Source: an uncultured Cellulosilyticum sp. (GTDB taxonomy: Bacteria > Bacillota > Clostridia > Lachnospirales > Cellulosilyticaceae). Taken from it: a stretch of 64,000 nt of DNA. The DNA lies in assembly GCA_934725855.1 (NCBI GenBank), contig CAKVCL010000010.1, positions 38,626 through 102,625 of the forward strand, given 5' to 3'. Position 1 is the first letter of the stretch; each line of letters opens with the position of its first letter. This document shows positions 25,490 to 35,122 of the stretch, in pieces. The position numbers and the translations under genes were made by a program. Below the pieces are notes generated by a model. That model was not told the DNA's origin. It did no database searches and worked only from the letters and a program-made list of their open reading frames with translations.

Positions 25490-26296
25490 TTATTGTAAAT
25501 ATTGTCTTCCTTCATGATCTAAAGCATAGTTTTCTTTATAGATTAATTGGCTAATAGGGACGATTTCATAACCTTTTTCTTTAAGTCCTGTAATGATTTT
25601 AGGCAAAGCTTCTGCTGTATGTTTTGCGCCATTATGAAGTAAAATAATAGAACCATTTCCTAAATGCTTATGTGCTAATACTTTCTGAACAATCGTAGGC
25701 GCATCATATCCCTTCCAATCAATCGAATCCACATCCCACTGAATCGTATGATAACCACATTCTTTAGCCGCTTCTATCACTGTATTATTATATTCTCCAT
25801 AAGGTGGTCTATATAAGTTACAGTCTATACCTGCTAATTTCTTTATTTCTTCATGTGCTGCTAATAAGTCTTCTTTAATTTTCTCTTTACCCATTTGATT
25901 AACATGAGGGTGTTTATTAGAATGATTGGCTACATCATGTCCTTCCTCGGCAATTCGTTTGACTAAATCAGGATATTTTCTCATCCAATCCCCTACCATA
26001 AAAAAGGTGACTTTCACATCATGCTCTTTTAAGGTATTTAATATTTTATCGGCATCCTCATCTCCCCAAGCTGCATCAAAGGTAAGGGCTACCTTCTTTT
26101 CTCCTTTTGTATCTACACAATATATAGGGAGTTTTTTATCATTTAACTTAGAGGCTTCTATCACCTTAAAACAATTTCTATCCTCCCGGCTCACTAAAGT
26201 AAGTGCGGAAATACAAGGTCCTAGTAATGAGAGCACTGCTAAAATGAGGGCAATCCATTTCTGTAGTTTTCTTTTTTGCCTACTTGATATTTTCAA
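25490..26296 (-). CDS. Polysaccharide deacetylase, PdaB-like
   Basis: NodB-type deacetylase of 268 residues with an N-terminal membrane anchor (WIALILAVLSLLGPCISALTL). Motifs: KVALTFDAAWG (motif 1 with metal Asp), HDVANHSNKHPH (metal His pair), YRPPYGEY, and HNGAKHTAEALP. TFDAAWG is typical of the sporulation deacetylase PdaB. The start is placed at TTG 26294-26296 because ATAGGAGGT stands five bases before it; ATG 26341 would add 15 residues. It lies just behind uvsE. Action on spore cortex or cell-wall glycan is inferred. Confidence 0.85.
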   Translation of the reverse strand: MKISSRQKRKLQKWIALILAVLSLLGPCISALTLVSREDRNCFKVIEASKLNDKKLPIYCVDTKGEKKVALTFDAAWGDEDADKILNTLKEHDVKVTFFMVGDWMRKYPDLVKRIAEEGHDVANHSNKHPHVNQMGKEKIKEDLLAAHEEIKKLAGIDCNLYRPPYGEYNNTVIEAAKECGYHTIQWDVDSIDWKGYDAPTIVQKVLAHKHLGNGSIILLHNGAKHTAEALPKIITGLKEKGYEIVPISQLIYKENYALDHEGRQYLQ

Positions 26297-26342
26297 AGTA
26301 AGACCTCCTATTTGATATTCTGTCCTCCTTATTATCTTCAAT

Positions 26343-27260
26343 TTATTGTTCTTTATTCCCTTTTAACTCCCAGTACCCTTCACCACAAGGCGTTAGTATT
26401 TTAAAAATAGATTGCTCCTTCTTCTTAGCTTCAAAAATGACATCTGCTTCTTTAATATGGCACTCTCCTAAAAACTTAGTAAAGCACTCATAGTCATGTG
26501 CCAAAATATAATCTGAATGAGGACGAGAATGTACATGAGGTGTACCTGTTGATAAATGATATTTGTCTGGTGGATAAGCCATAATCAGCTTTTTAACCTT
26601 TCCCTCTTCACTAGGATGACAGCGATCATGATGATAATCATAAACCCACTTTAGACATCTTGGCTCACAGATTTCCACCACTTCTTCTACGTTATAAGTT
26701 TTATCATCATTTTCAATCGAAATAAGATTTTGATTTACGTAGCTTAAATTCGTTTTAAAGCGTGCTATCGCACTTACCTTATCGCCATAACTGCCACCCA
26801 CATGAATGACTACGTTATGTCCATTTAATGCTTTAATCCATTCTGTTTGGGTGTTAATCTCTTCTACCGAACGTCTAACAACGTCTGCTTTTGGGCTAGA
26901 TAACACATTAAATTGACTAGGATGAATACTGAGTCTTAAATGGTACTGTTCGACCATTAATCTAATTGCTGCCAAATGCGTATACATCTCCTCATTATTA
27001 AGTACTTTTTCCTCATAAAGTGACTTAATATACGGTTTTGTACAAAATGGCACTAAATCTGAACTTATTCTATAAACATAAATATGGTGTTTAATATTCT
27101 CCTCCACAATTTTTCTAAGTAAACGAATATTGTGCCAAATCACTTCTGTTATTTTATCTTCTTCTTTGTTCTCTACTGCCGCTAAACGATAATTTCTAAA
27201 CGATTCTTTTAATGATAAATTAATGCATGCATAGCCTGCTCTTATCTTGATGGATTGCAT
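26343..27260 (-). CDS. uvsE: UV DNA damage endonuclease
   Basis: TIM-barrel endonuclease that nicks 5' of UV photoproducts; 305 residues. Start KIRAGYACINLSL, then SIHPSQFNVLSS, VIHVGGSYGDK, NLISIENDD and YDYHHDRCHP carry the metal ligands known for UvsE/UVDE. HVHSRPHSDYI near residue 247 adds the final ligands. In B. subtilis the homologue is made in spores, which fits the neighbouring deacetylase gene. Well supported. Confidence 0.95.
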   Translation of the reverse strand: MQSIKIRAGYACINLSLKESFRNYRLAAVENKEEDKITEVIWHNIRLLRKIVEENIKHHIYVYRISSDLVPFCTKPYIKSLYEEKVLNNEEMYTHLAAIRLMVEQYHLRLSIHPSQFNVLSSPKADVVRRSVEEINTQTEWIKALNGHNVVIHVGGSYGDKVSAIARFKTNLSYVNQNLISIENDDKTYNVEEVVEICEPRCLKWVYDYHHDRCHPSEEGKVKKLIMAYPPDKYHLSTGTPHVHSRPHSDYILAHDYECFTKFLGECHIKEADVIFEAKKKEQSIFKILTPCGEGYWELKGNKEQ

Positions 27261-27331
27261 CTTTTCTCCTTCACCTTTATTCTTAGCTCATTTTTCTTTA
27301 TCATATGCTTTTTGCCGTCATTTTACACATA

Positions 27332-27373
27332 AAGAAAAGGCTTACTGCAATTTCTTACAGCAAGCCTTTTCTT
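27332..27373 (-). terminator. Terminator of the NlpC/P60 gene pair
   Basis: AAGAAAAGGCTT (27332-27343) pairs with AAGCCTTTTCTT (27362-27373), with an inner CTG/CAG. Confidence 0.85.
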
Positions 27374-27393
27374 ATTAAAACTTAAATTTTAAA

Positions 27394-28074
27394 TTAAAGG
27401 ACTCTCTTATATCCAATAATTGGAGCGTCTCCTCTTTGATAAACTGGTGCAATACATACGCTTTGCCCTGGTACGGGTGCATGAATCACTTGATCATTTC
27501 CTATGTACATAGAAACGTGACAAACACTTCCATACCCATAGAACACTAAGTCTCCTGGTTGTAACTCATTTCTTGATACTTCATAACCATTACAAGCATA
27601 TTGGTCTCTTGAAGATCTTTGAAGATGAATTCCAAAATTATTATAAACTTGTTGAACAAATCCTGAACAATCTACACCTGAAGTTAAACTATTGCCACCA
27701 CTTACATAAGGTGTCCCAATAAATTGTTTTGCAAAAACTGCTACTTCTTCACCTTTTAAAGTGCTCACATTTTCACTTATCACTTCTTCTAGATTTTCTA
27801 CTTTATTTTCGCTTTCTAATGATATATAATTACGTTCTACATAAACTTTTTGATTATCAATCAGTAATTCACAAAAGCCACCTTCTACATTTTCATTATT
27901 TACTTCAAAGTTTTCACCTTCATAAACCCAATAAAGAGATTGTGATTGATATTCGGGTAAGCTATATACGTGTGTTGTTTTATTAATTGTTCCCATCTGT
28001 GCTGCCATCAGATTGCTACAGCATCCTGTTACTACTGCTACACTCATTATCATTTGTAAAAACTTTTTTCTCAT
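27394..28074 (-). CDS. NlpC/P60 family cell-wall hydrolase (second of pair)
   Basis: Exported peptidase of 226 residues. A signal peptide covers about 1-25; VVTGC could be a lipobox, though AA-type cleavage after LMAA is also possible. A short SH3-like region follows (about 30-85). The NlpC/P60 domain (about 105-226) has Cys in GVDCSGFVQQV and His in GSVCHVSMYIG. Such enzymes cut D-Glu-gamma-diamino-acid bonds in peptidoglycan. It follows a paralogue by 20 bases and shares SSRDQYA and other stretches with it. Confidence 0.9.
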   Translation of the reverse strand: MRKKFLQMIMSVAVVTGCCSNLMAAQMGTINKTTHVYSLPEYQSQSLYWVYEGENFEVNNENVEGGFCELLIDNQKVYVERNYISLESENKVENLEEVISENVSTLKGEEVAVFAKQFIGTPYVSGGNSLTSGVDCSGFVQQVYNNFGIHLQRSSRDQYACNGYEVSRNELQPGDLVFYGYGSVCHVSMYIGNDQVIHAPVPGQSVCIAPVYQRGDAPIIGYKRVL

Positions 28075-28094
28075 AATTTCCCCCTGTGCATGAA

Positions 28095-28913
28095 CTAATC
28101 TGTTACTCTTTTTATTCCCATAATTGGCTTTCCATAATGTAAGCTACTCATAACAATTCCTGTTGATTCATCATTGGCATGTATAATCTGGCCATTTCCA
28201 GCATAAATTGCCACATGATTAACCGTTCCACGTCCATAACATACAATATCACCAGGCATGATATCTGCTTCACTTACAAAACGTCCACTATTTGCATATT
28301 GATCTCTTGAACTTCTTCCTACTGAAATGTTAAAGTGCTTCATAATTTGTTGTGTAAACCCTGAACAATCTACACCACTTTTCAAACTATTTCCGCCATA
28401 TACATATCTGCCACCTAAAAATTGCTTGGCATAGGCAACAATTTCTTCTCCCTTACCCGCAGTTTTGCTTTCTTCCATAATATTTGAAAGCTTTGATTCA
28501 TCTATGCTTGTGTTGTAGATATAACCTACCGTATCATCTACTTTAACCTTATAAAAATTATCTCGCCTAGCAAGTACCATTACCATATCGCCTTCATTTA
28601 CTCTTCCTAATACTTCAGCCTTCTGACTTGTATTATTAATAATGGCTGCATTTGTATTAGCTGTTGTAATGGTTCCTTGAAGTTTTACTAAGCTTTTACT
28701 GACTAGGTCATTTTTTTCGCCATTTACACGAATTAAGTAGTTATATTCATCTTCATCTAAAATGCTAACCCCTGTACCTGATGATTTAACGACTTGACTA
28801 CCTTCTATATCAAAGAACATATCTTGAGTTAATGTTCCATATACTGCTGCTTGTGTTGGCATGACTAATGTAGCTACTATTGTACCTATTAATAAAAGCT
28901 TACGATATTTCAT
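28095..28913 (-). CDS. NlpC/P60 family cell-wall hydrolase with SH3 domains (first of pair)
   Basis: Secreted hydrolase of 272 residues with a signal peptide ending near TQA (about 1-22), an N-terminal SH3-like region, a clear bacterial SH3 domain (about 85-130, AEVLGRVNEGDMVMVLARRDNFYKV), and an NlpC/P60 domain (about 150-272) with GVDCSGFTQQI and NHVAIYAGNG. A perfect sigma-A promoter lies 89 bases upstream. The pair probably arose by duplication; this copy keeps the fuller SH3 part. Confidence 0.92.
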   Translation of the reverse strand: MKYRKLLLIGTIVATLVMPTQAAVYGTLTQDMFFDIEGSQVVKSSGTGVSILDEDEYNYLIRVNGEKNDLVSKSLVKLQGTITTANTNAAIINNTSQKAEVLGRVNEGDMVMVLARRDNFYKVKVDDTVGYIYNTSIDESKLSNIMEESKTAGKGEEIVAYAKQFLGGRYVYGGNSLKSGVDCSGFTQQIMKHFNISVGRSSRDQYANSGRFVSEADIMPGDIVCYGRGTVNHVAIYAGNGQIIHANDESTGIVMSSLHYGKPIMGIKRVTD

Positions 28914-28979
28914 AATGTCCTCCCTGATTGTCCTTTGTATTTATAAATTCTTTATACTTATTAAACTATTTTTATAATT

Positions 28980-28996
28980 GTTAACTAATTGTTACA
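28980..28996 (-). promoter_or_regulatory. Possible WalR-like box in the NlpC/P60 leader
   Basis: On the minus strand TGTAAC-AATTA-GTTAAC resembles the tandem WalR box TGTWAH-N5-TGTWAH; the first half is perfect and the second matches four of six. WalR is a known regulator of wall hydrolases. Weak evidence alone. Confidence 0.3.
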
Positions 28997-29001
28997 AATC
29001 A

Positions 29002-29030
29002 ATTATATATTTATCACATTATCATGTCAA
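29002..29030 (-). promoter_or_regulatory. Consensus promoter of the NlpC/P60 pair
   Basis: TTGACA (29025-29030), 17-base spacer, TATAAT (29002-29007) on the minus strand: a perfect sigma-A match. Confidence 0.88.
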
Positions 29031-29050
29031 CTTGAAATTTGGCAAAAAAT

Positions 29051-29090
29051 CAAAAAAACCTAAAAGTCAATGATAACTTTTAGTTTTTTT
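29051..29090 (-). terminator. Terminator of lacI-type regulator-galM unit
   Basis: CTAAAAGT (29060-29067) pairs with ACTTTTAG (29076-29083), followed on the minus strand by G and a T run. Confidence 0.75.
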
Positions 29091-29098
29091 TACTAATA

Positions 29099-30145
29099 TT
29101 ACTGAACCTCAAATTTAAATGTTGTATGTTGTTTATAAATATCATTTGGCTTTAAAGTAACATTTTGTCTACCTACCTCATTGTATCCAATGGCAGGCTT
29201 CTGAGTTTCTAAACATACGGCATATCTATTTTTTTGCACAGCACCATTTGATAATACAAGAGGATAATTAGCATGATTCATCGTATAGACCACAACACTT
29301 GGTTCAGAAGTTGTCACAGACATTTTTCTTTTTGAAATAGAATCGTAAAGAACAATCGCATCTTTTCCTGGATTCAGTTTCCATGCGTGGTCATAACCAC
29401 ATCCATTCTTTAAATGGACATTTTCTTTATTAATATCTTGTCCTATGCATTTTGAACCTCTAAAATCAAAAACCGGTTCATCATCTAAAGCAATCATCTT
29501 TCCAGTAGGAATGAGTTCATCATCTAGCTCATAAATTTCGTCACTATTAATATAAAGATTATGTGCTAATACATCACGCTTTGCTTCACCTGATAAGTTA
29601 AAATATGCATGATTGGTTAAATTGATAATGGTTTCTTTGTCAGTCGTCGCTTCATAATCAATGGCTACACAATTATCATTGGTTAATATGTACGTTACTT
29701 TTACATTAACATTACCAGGAAAACCTTCTTCTCCATCTTTACTCAAATAGGTCATTTCTAAACAAATTTGATTTTCTTCATTAACAATCTTCCCTTGCCA
29801 ATCCTTTGTATGAAAACCATTGATTCCACCGTGTAGGGTATTTTTAAAGGTGTTGATTGGAAAATGATACGTTTTTCCAGCAATTGTGGCTGTCCCCTTA
29901 TAAATACGGCCTGCAATACGTCCTACAATTGCTCCAAAATTACCTGGATGGACTTCGTAAACATTTAAGTCTTTCCAGCCTAAAATAACATTTTCATAAT
30001 GTCCTTCACCATCTGGCGCTGTAATCTTGGTTAAAGTCGCCCCAATGCTAATAACTTCCACTTCCATGCCTTTATCATTTTCTAAGGTATACTTAACCAG
30101 TTCCCTTCCAGAATTTAATCTAATATTTTCAACTTTGCTTTTCAT
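29099..30145 (-). CDS. galM: Aldose 1-epimerase (galactose mutarotase)
   Basis: Interconverts alpha and beta galactose before GalK. The protein of 348 residues shows NTLHGGINGFHTKDW (substrate His), INLTNHAYFNLSG with the catalytic His, and QKPAIGYNEV near the C-terminus that precedes the usual catalytic region (CLETQ with Glu). Its start follows GGAGG. It lies 46 bases after the LacI-type regulator, and with galK, galE and galT across the divergent region it completes the Leloir set. Confidence 0.94.
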   Translation of the reverse strand: MKSKVENIRLNSGRELVKYTLENDKGMEVEVISIGATLTKITAPDGEGHYENVILGWKDLNVYEVHPGNFGAIVGRIAGRIYKGTATIAGKTYHFPINTFKNTLHGGINGFHTKDWQGKIVNEENQICLEMTYLSKDGEEGFPGNVNVKVTYILTNDNCVAIDYEATTDKETIINLTNHAYFNLSGEAKRDVLAHNLYINSDEIYELDDELIPTGKMIALDDEPVFDFRGSKCIGQDINKENVHLKNGCGYDHAWKLNPGKDAIVLYDSISKRKMSVTTSEPSVVVYTMNHANYPLVLSNGAVQKNRYAVCLETQKPAIGYNEVGRQNVTLKPNDIYKQHTTFKFEVQ

Positions 30146-30191
30146 CTTTTAACCTCCGTCATCTATTCTCCTTATTGTATTTATGCATATC

Positions 30192-31184
<993 letters not shown>

Positions 31185-31213
31185 CTATTTATATGTTTTA
31201 ATGCTTTCTTTAT

Positions 31214-31242
31214 ATTATAGGCTACAATGGATTTTATATCAA
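31214..31242 (-). promoter_or_regulatory. Promoter of the LacI-type regulator
   Basis: TTGATA (31237-31242), 17-base spacer, TATAAT (31214-31219) on the minus strand. Confidence 0.75.
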
Positions 31243-31248
31243 ATCAAA

Positions 31249-31283
31249 ATTTTAGTAAAAATATTGATTTATTTTACTAAAAT
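31249..31283. promoter_or_regulatory. Paired palindromic operators in the gal divergent region
   Basis: ATTTTAGTAAAA (31249-31260) and TTTTACTAAAAT (31272-31283) form a perfect 12-base inverted repeat. Each core TTTTAsTAAAA is itself palindromic, and the centres are 22 bases apart, about two helical turns. The right copy lies between the gal -35 and -10. Confidence 0.75.
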
Positions 31284-31291
31284 GCTATAAT
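31264..31291 (+). promoter_or_regulatory. Promoter of galK-galE-galT
   Basis: TTGATT (31264-31269), 16-base spacer, TATAAT (31286-31291) preceded by TGC, an extended -10. The operator at 31272-31282 fills the spacer. Confidence 0.78.
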
Positions 31292-31319
31292 CAACTTATC
31301 AATACTTAAGGAGGCTGCT

Positions 31320-32480
31320 ATGATTATAAAATCTCTTAATCAAATGTTTGAAAGTCAATTTAACGAACACCCTTCTACTCATTTCTTTGCACCTGGTCGG
31401 GTTAATCTTATTGGTGAGCATATAGACTATAATGGCGGATTAGTATTTCCTTGTGCGATTACTAAAGGAACCTATGCAGCTGTTTCCCCTCGCCATGATC
31501 AATCCTTCCATTTATATTCTGGGAATTTCAAAGACTTAGGCGTAAGTGTCTTAACTCTCTCACAATTAGAAATTCTTCCCGAAGACCGTTGGACACACTA
31601 TGTTAAAGGCGTTCTTTCTGTGTTACTTAATAAAGGGTATTCTATTCCTTTTGGTCTTAATATTGCAGTCTATGGCGATTTACCTAATGGTGCAGGTCTT
31701 TCTTCATCTGCTTCATTAGAACTTCTTTTCTGCAAAATCTTTGATACATACTATCATCTTAATTTAGAACCTACCCAAATGGCACTTATCGGAAAAGAAG
31801 TAGAAAACAACTATATTGGTGTGAATAGCGGCATCATGGACCAATTTGCCATTGCGCTAGGCAAAAAAAATACAGCTTTACTTTTAAACTGTGATACCAG
31901 ACACTACGAATATAAACCTTTTGATATGAAGGGTTATGAACTCGTTATTATGAATACGAATAAACGTCGCGAGCTCTCAGACTCTAAATACAATGAACGT
32001 TTTAGTGAATGCCAGACAACATTAGAACTTCTTAAAGCACACTATCCTATCCATCATCTTTGTGATCTTCAGGTAAAAGATCTTCATGATATTGAAAAAT
32101 TAGGGATAAATGATACACTTATGAAAAGACTGCGTCATGTGGTTTCTGAAAATGAACGCGTCATTGAATCTACTCAGTGTCTAGCCCAAAATGATTTGAT
32201 AACTTTTGGTAAACTATTAACCGCTTCACATCTATCTTTAAAATGTGACTATGAAGTAACAGGCATCGAGCTTGATACTTTAGTAGACTCTGCACTAAAT
32301 GCTGGTGCAATTGGTGCACGCATGACAGGTGCTGGCTTTGGCGGATGTGCGATTGCCCTTGTTCCTTGCTCCTTGGTGGATTCTTTTATTGAAAAAGTAG
32401 GAAGCACTTATAAAGAAGTCATTGGCTATGAAGCCTCTTTCTACCCCGCTACTATTGGTGATGGTCCTATTATGCTTTAA
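31320..32480 (+). CDS. galK: Galactokinase
   Basis: Phosphorylates galactose at C1. The protein of 386 residues carries the signature PGRVNLIGEHIDYNGG (about 26-41), the ATP loop LPNGAGLSSSAS (about 122-133), the catalytic region GVNSGIMDQFA and the C-terminal GARMTGAGFGGCAIAL. ATG follows AAGGAGG. First gene of galKET. Confidence 0.98.
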   Translation: MIIKSLNQMFESQFNEHPSTHFFAPGRVNLIGEHIDYNGGLVFPCAITKGTYAAVSPRHDQSFHLYSGNFKDLGVSVLTLSQLEILPEDRWTHYVKGVLSVLLNKGYSIPFGLNIAVYGDLPNGAGLSSSASLELLFCKIFDTYYHLNLEPTQMALIGKEVENNYIGVNSGIMDQFAIALGKKNTALLLNCDTRHYEYKPFDMKGYELVIMNTNKRRELSDSKYNERFSECQTTLELLKAHYPIHHLCDLQVKDLHDIEKLGINDTLMKRLRHVVSENERVIESTQCLAQNDLITFGKLLTASHLSLKCDYEVTGIELDTLVDSALNAGAIGARMTGAGFGGCAIALVPCSLVDSFIEKVGSTYKEVIGYEASFYPATIGDGPIML

Positions 32481-32547
32481 TCCATCATATCCAGTTGTAT
32501 TTTTTAGCTCATACTATAATCTATTTGTATCTAGGGAGGTCTAATTT

Positions 32548-33537
32548 ATGAAAATTATTGTTGTAGGTGGTGCCGGTTATATTGGTTCTCATGCCGTTAA
32601 ACAACTATTAGAAAATGGAGATGAAGTAGCTGTTATTGATAGCTTACAAACAGGTCATATTGAAAGTGTGCCTTCTCATATTCCATTTTATAATGTAGAT
32701 ATTCGCCATAAAGATGCGCTTAAAGCTGTTTTTGAAAAAGAAAAACCAGATGGGGTCATTCACTTTGCAGCAAATTCTCTTGTAGGTGAATCCATGACAA
32801 ACCCTCTTAAATATTATAATAACAACGTGGTTGGAACAGAAACACTTCTTGAAGTATTAGTTGAAACAGGCGTTAAAAACATCGTCTTTTCTTCTACGGC
32901 TGCCACTTATGGTGAAGTGACTGAAATGCCTATTAAAGAAACCACTCCAACGAATCCAACCAATACTTATGGTGAAACGAAATTAGCGATTGAGAAAATG
33001 CTTAAATGGACACATGGTGCCCATGACTTAAACTATGTTTGTTTAAGATACTTCAATGTAGCAGGTGCCGATGCAAGTGGCACAATTGGTGAAGCCCATA
33101 CAACGGAAACTCATCTTATTCCACTTATTTTACAAGTTCCTCTGGGTCAAAGACCTCATATCACTGTATTTGGAACAGATTATCCAACAAAAGATGGCAC
33201 TTGCATTAGAGACTATATTCATATTACGGATTTAGTCGATGCTCATATTTTAGCATTACGCTACTTAGTAAGTGGTGGGCAAAGTGATATCTTTAATCTA
33301 GGCAGCAGCACAGGATATTCTGTATTTGAAATGATTGAGGCTGCTAGAAAAGTAACAGGTCATCCTATTCCATTAGAAGAAGGTCCAAGACGTGCTGGTG
33401 ACCCTGCCCTTCTAATTGCTTCTTCTGAAAAAGCAAAAAAAGTACTGGGATGGCAGCCTAAATTCACCAATATCGAAGACATCATCGCTTCAGCTTGGAA
33501 ATGGCATAAAAATCATCCCAATGGATATCAAAAATAG
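32548..33537 (+). CDS. galE: UDP-glucose 4-epimerase
   Basis: Short-chain dehydrogenase-type epimerase of 329 residues. NAD site GGAGYIGSHA (about 7-16), catalytic STAATYGE and YGETK (Tyr and Lys, about 147-151), and the substrate region NLGSSTGYSV are present. It follows galK by 67 bases with GGGAGG before its start and recycles UDP-galactose made by GalT. Confidence 0.97.
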   Translation: MKIIVVGGAGYIGSHAVKQLLENGDEVAVIDSLQTGHIESVPSHIPFYNVDIRHKDALKAVFEKEKPDGVIHFAANSLVGESMTNPLKYYNNNVVGTETLLEVLVETGVKNIVFSSTAATYGEVTEMPIKETTPTNPTNTYGETKLAIEKMLKWTHGAHDLNYVCLRYFNVAGADASGTIGEAHTTETHLIPLILQVPLGQRPHITVFGTDYPTKDGTCIRDYIHITDLVDAHILALRYLVSGGQSDIFNLGSSTGYSVFEMIEAARKVTGHPIPLEEGPRRAGDPALLIASSEKAKKVLGWQPKFTNIEDIIASAWKWHKNHPNGYQK

Positions 33538-33548
33538 GAGCGCTGCCA

Positions 33549-35027
33549 ATGAATAAACTTTATAGCTTAATCGACCGTTTAATCGAAATCAATCTTCAAA
33601 ATGAACTGATTACTTCTAGAGATTGTATTTATATGCGTAATCGTTTATTAGCTACTTTTAATGAAGTATCTTATACGCCATGTCCAGTAGCTACTGGTGA
33701 TTTATATGAAACATTAGATAACCTTTTAGAAATAGCGATTTCAAAAGGCCTTATAGAAGATACCCTTTCTCAGAGGGATATCTTCTCTAGTACCTTAATG
33801 GGCTTATTCTTACCTATGCCCTCTCTTGTGGAAGCTCATTTTTGGTCACTTTATAAAGAAGATCCAAAGGCTGCCACTTCTTATTTTTATCATTTAAGTC
33901 GTCATGCAAATTATGTAAAAGCAAATCGTATTGCGAAAAATATCTCTTTTTCTTCCCCTTCACCTTATGGGGCTTTAGATATTACCATCAATTTATCTAA
34001 ACCAGAAAAAGATCCAAAAGATATCGCAAAGCAAAAGACGATGACTAGCACGACTTATCCAACTTGCTTATTATGTATCGAAAATGAAGGTTTTAGTGGA
34101 ACTAGTACACTTCCTGACCGAGCGAATCATCGCATGATTCACTTAAATCTCAATCATAAAGATTGGATGCTGCAATACTCCCCTTACCTCTATTATAATG
34201 AACACTGCATTTTACTTTCAGCAAAACATGAACCGATGTCACTTACTAAAAATAGCTTTTACAATCTGCTTCATTTTGTAGAGCAATTTCCTCACTACTT
34301 TATTGGTTCAAATGCTGACCTACCTATTGTAGGGGGTTCTATATTGTCTCATGAACATTATCAAGGTGGCTGTTATGAGTTTCCTATGCATCGTGCAAGT
34401 GTCATAGAGACCTTTACTTTAACCAATTATCCATCTCTTACTTGTAAAATTCTAAATTGGCCACTTTCTTGTTTATCTATTTCAGGTGCTTCTTTAGAAG
34501 AAGTTGCCGAATGTACCAACTTTATTTACGAAAACTGGAAAGGCTACTCAGATGAGGCAGTACATATCTTAGCAGAAACTCATGGCACAAGACACAATAC
34601 GATTACACCAGTTGCCCGAAAACAAAATGGTCAGTATGTCATGGATATTGTCCTACGTAATAACCGTACAGATGATGAGCACCCTCTTGGTATTTTCCAT
34701 CCTCATGAAGATGTTCAGCATATTAAAAAAGAAAATATCGGCCTCATCGAAGTCATGGGACTTGCTATCTTACCTGCAAGACTTAAAAATGAACTTGAAG
34801 ACATTAAAGCTTATATTTTAGGACAAAAACAAGAAGTAGCTCCTTATCATACAATTTGGGCTAATATCCTTAAATCAAATTATTCAAAGAATCAAGATAT
34901 TGATGCCTATGTTCAAAATGAGCTTGGCAAAAAATTTACGCGTGTGCTTGAAGACGCTGGGGTCTTCAAAATGACCCCAGAAGGCATTGCTCATTTTAAA
35001 CAATTTATAGAAACTTTAAATCCATAA
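33549..35027 (+). CDS. galT: Galactose-1-phosphate uridylyltransferase, Firmicutes type
   Basis: Protein of 492 residues of the class found in Firmicutes, longer than the 348-residue E. coli enzyme. Visible motifs are HRMIHLNLNHKDWMLQYSPY, GSILSHEHYQGGCYEFPMHRA with a His-rich core, and ETHGTRHNTITPVARK. It transfers UMP from UDP-glucose to galactose-1-phosphate. The start lies 11 bases after the galE stop behind AGGAG. Last gene of galKET. Confidence 0.96.
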   Translation: MNKLYSLIDRLIEINLQNELITSRDCIYMRNRLLATFNEVSYTPCPVATGDLYETLDNLLEIAISKGLIEDTLSQRDIFSSTLMGLFLPMPSLVEAHFWSLYKEDPKAATSYFYHLSRHANYVKANRIAKNISFSSPSPYGALDITINLSKPEKDPKDIAKQKTMTSTTYPTCLLCIENEGFSGTSTLPDRANHRMIHLNLNHKDWMLQYSPYLYYNEHCILLSAKHEPMSLTKNSFYNLLHFVEQFPHYFIGSNADLPIVGGSILSHEHYQGGCYEFPMHRASVIETFTLTNYPSLTCKILNWPLSCLSISGASLEEVAECTNFIYENWKGYSDEAVHILAETHGTRHNTITPVARKQNGQYVMDIVLRNNRTDDEHPLGIFHPHEDVQHIKKENIGLIEVMGLAILPARLKNELEDIKAYILGQKQEVAPYHTIWANILKSNYSKNQDIDAYVQNELGKKFTRVLEDAGVFKMTPEGIAHFKQFIETLNP

Positions 35028-35037
35028 TATTCTATGG

Positions 35038-35052
35038 TTTATTTTACTAAAA
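35038..35052. promoter_or_regulatory. Extra copy of the gal operator sequence after galT
   Basis: TTTATTTTACTAAAA is identical over 15 bases to 31268-31282 in the gal promoter region. It overlaps the A-tract of the galT terminator. It may be an auxiliary operator or a chance match. Confidence 0.45.
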
Positions 35053-35110
35053 ATGGAGCATATCATTAGTTGTTCATCCAATCACAGCTAATGACAGCTC
35101 CATTTTTTTA
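35049..35110. terminator. Terminator between galT and the PHP phosphatase gene
   Basis: AAATGGAGC (35051-35059) pairs with GCTCCATTT (35097-35105), and inner TCATTAG pairs with CTAATGA. A T run follows. Confidence 0.88.
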
Positions 35111-35122
35111 ATACTATTATCA

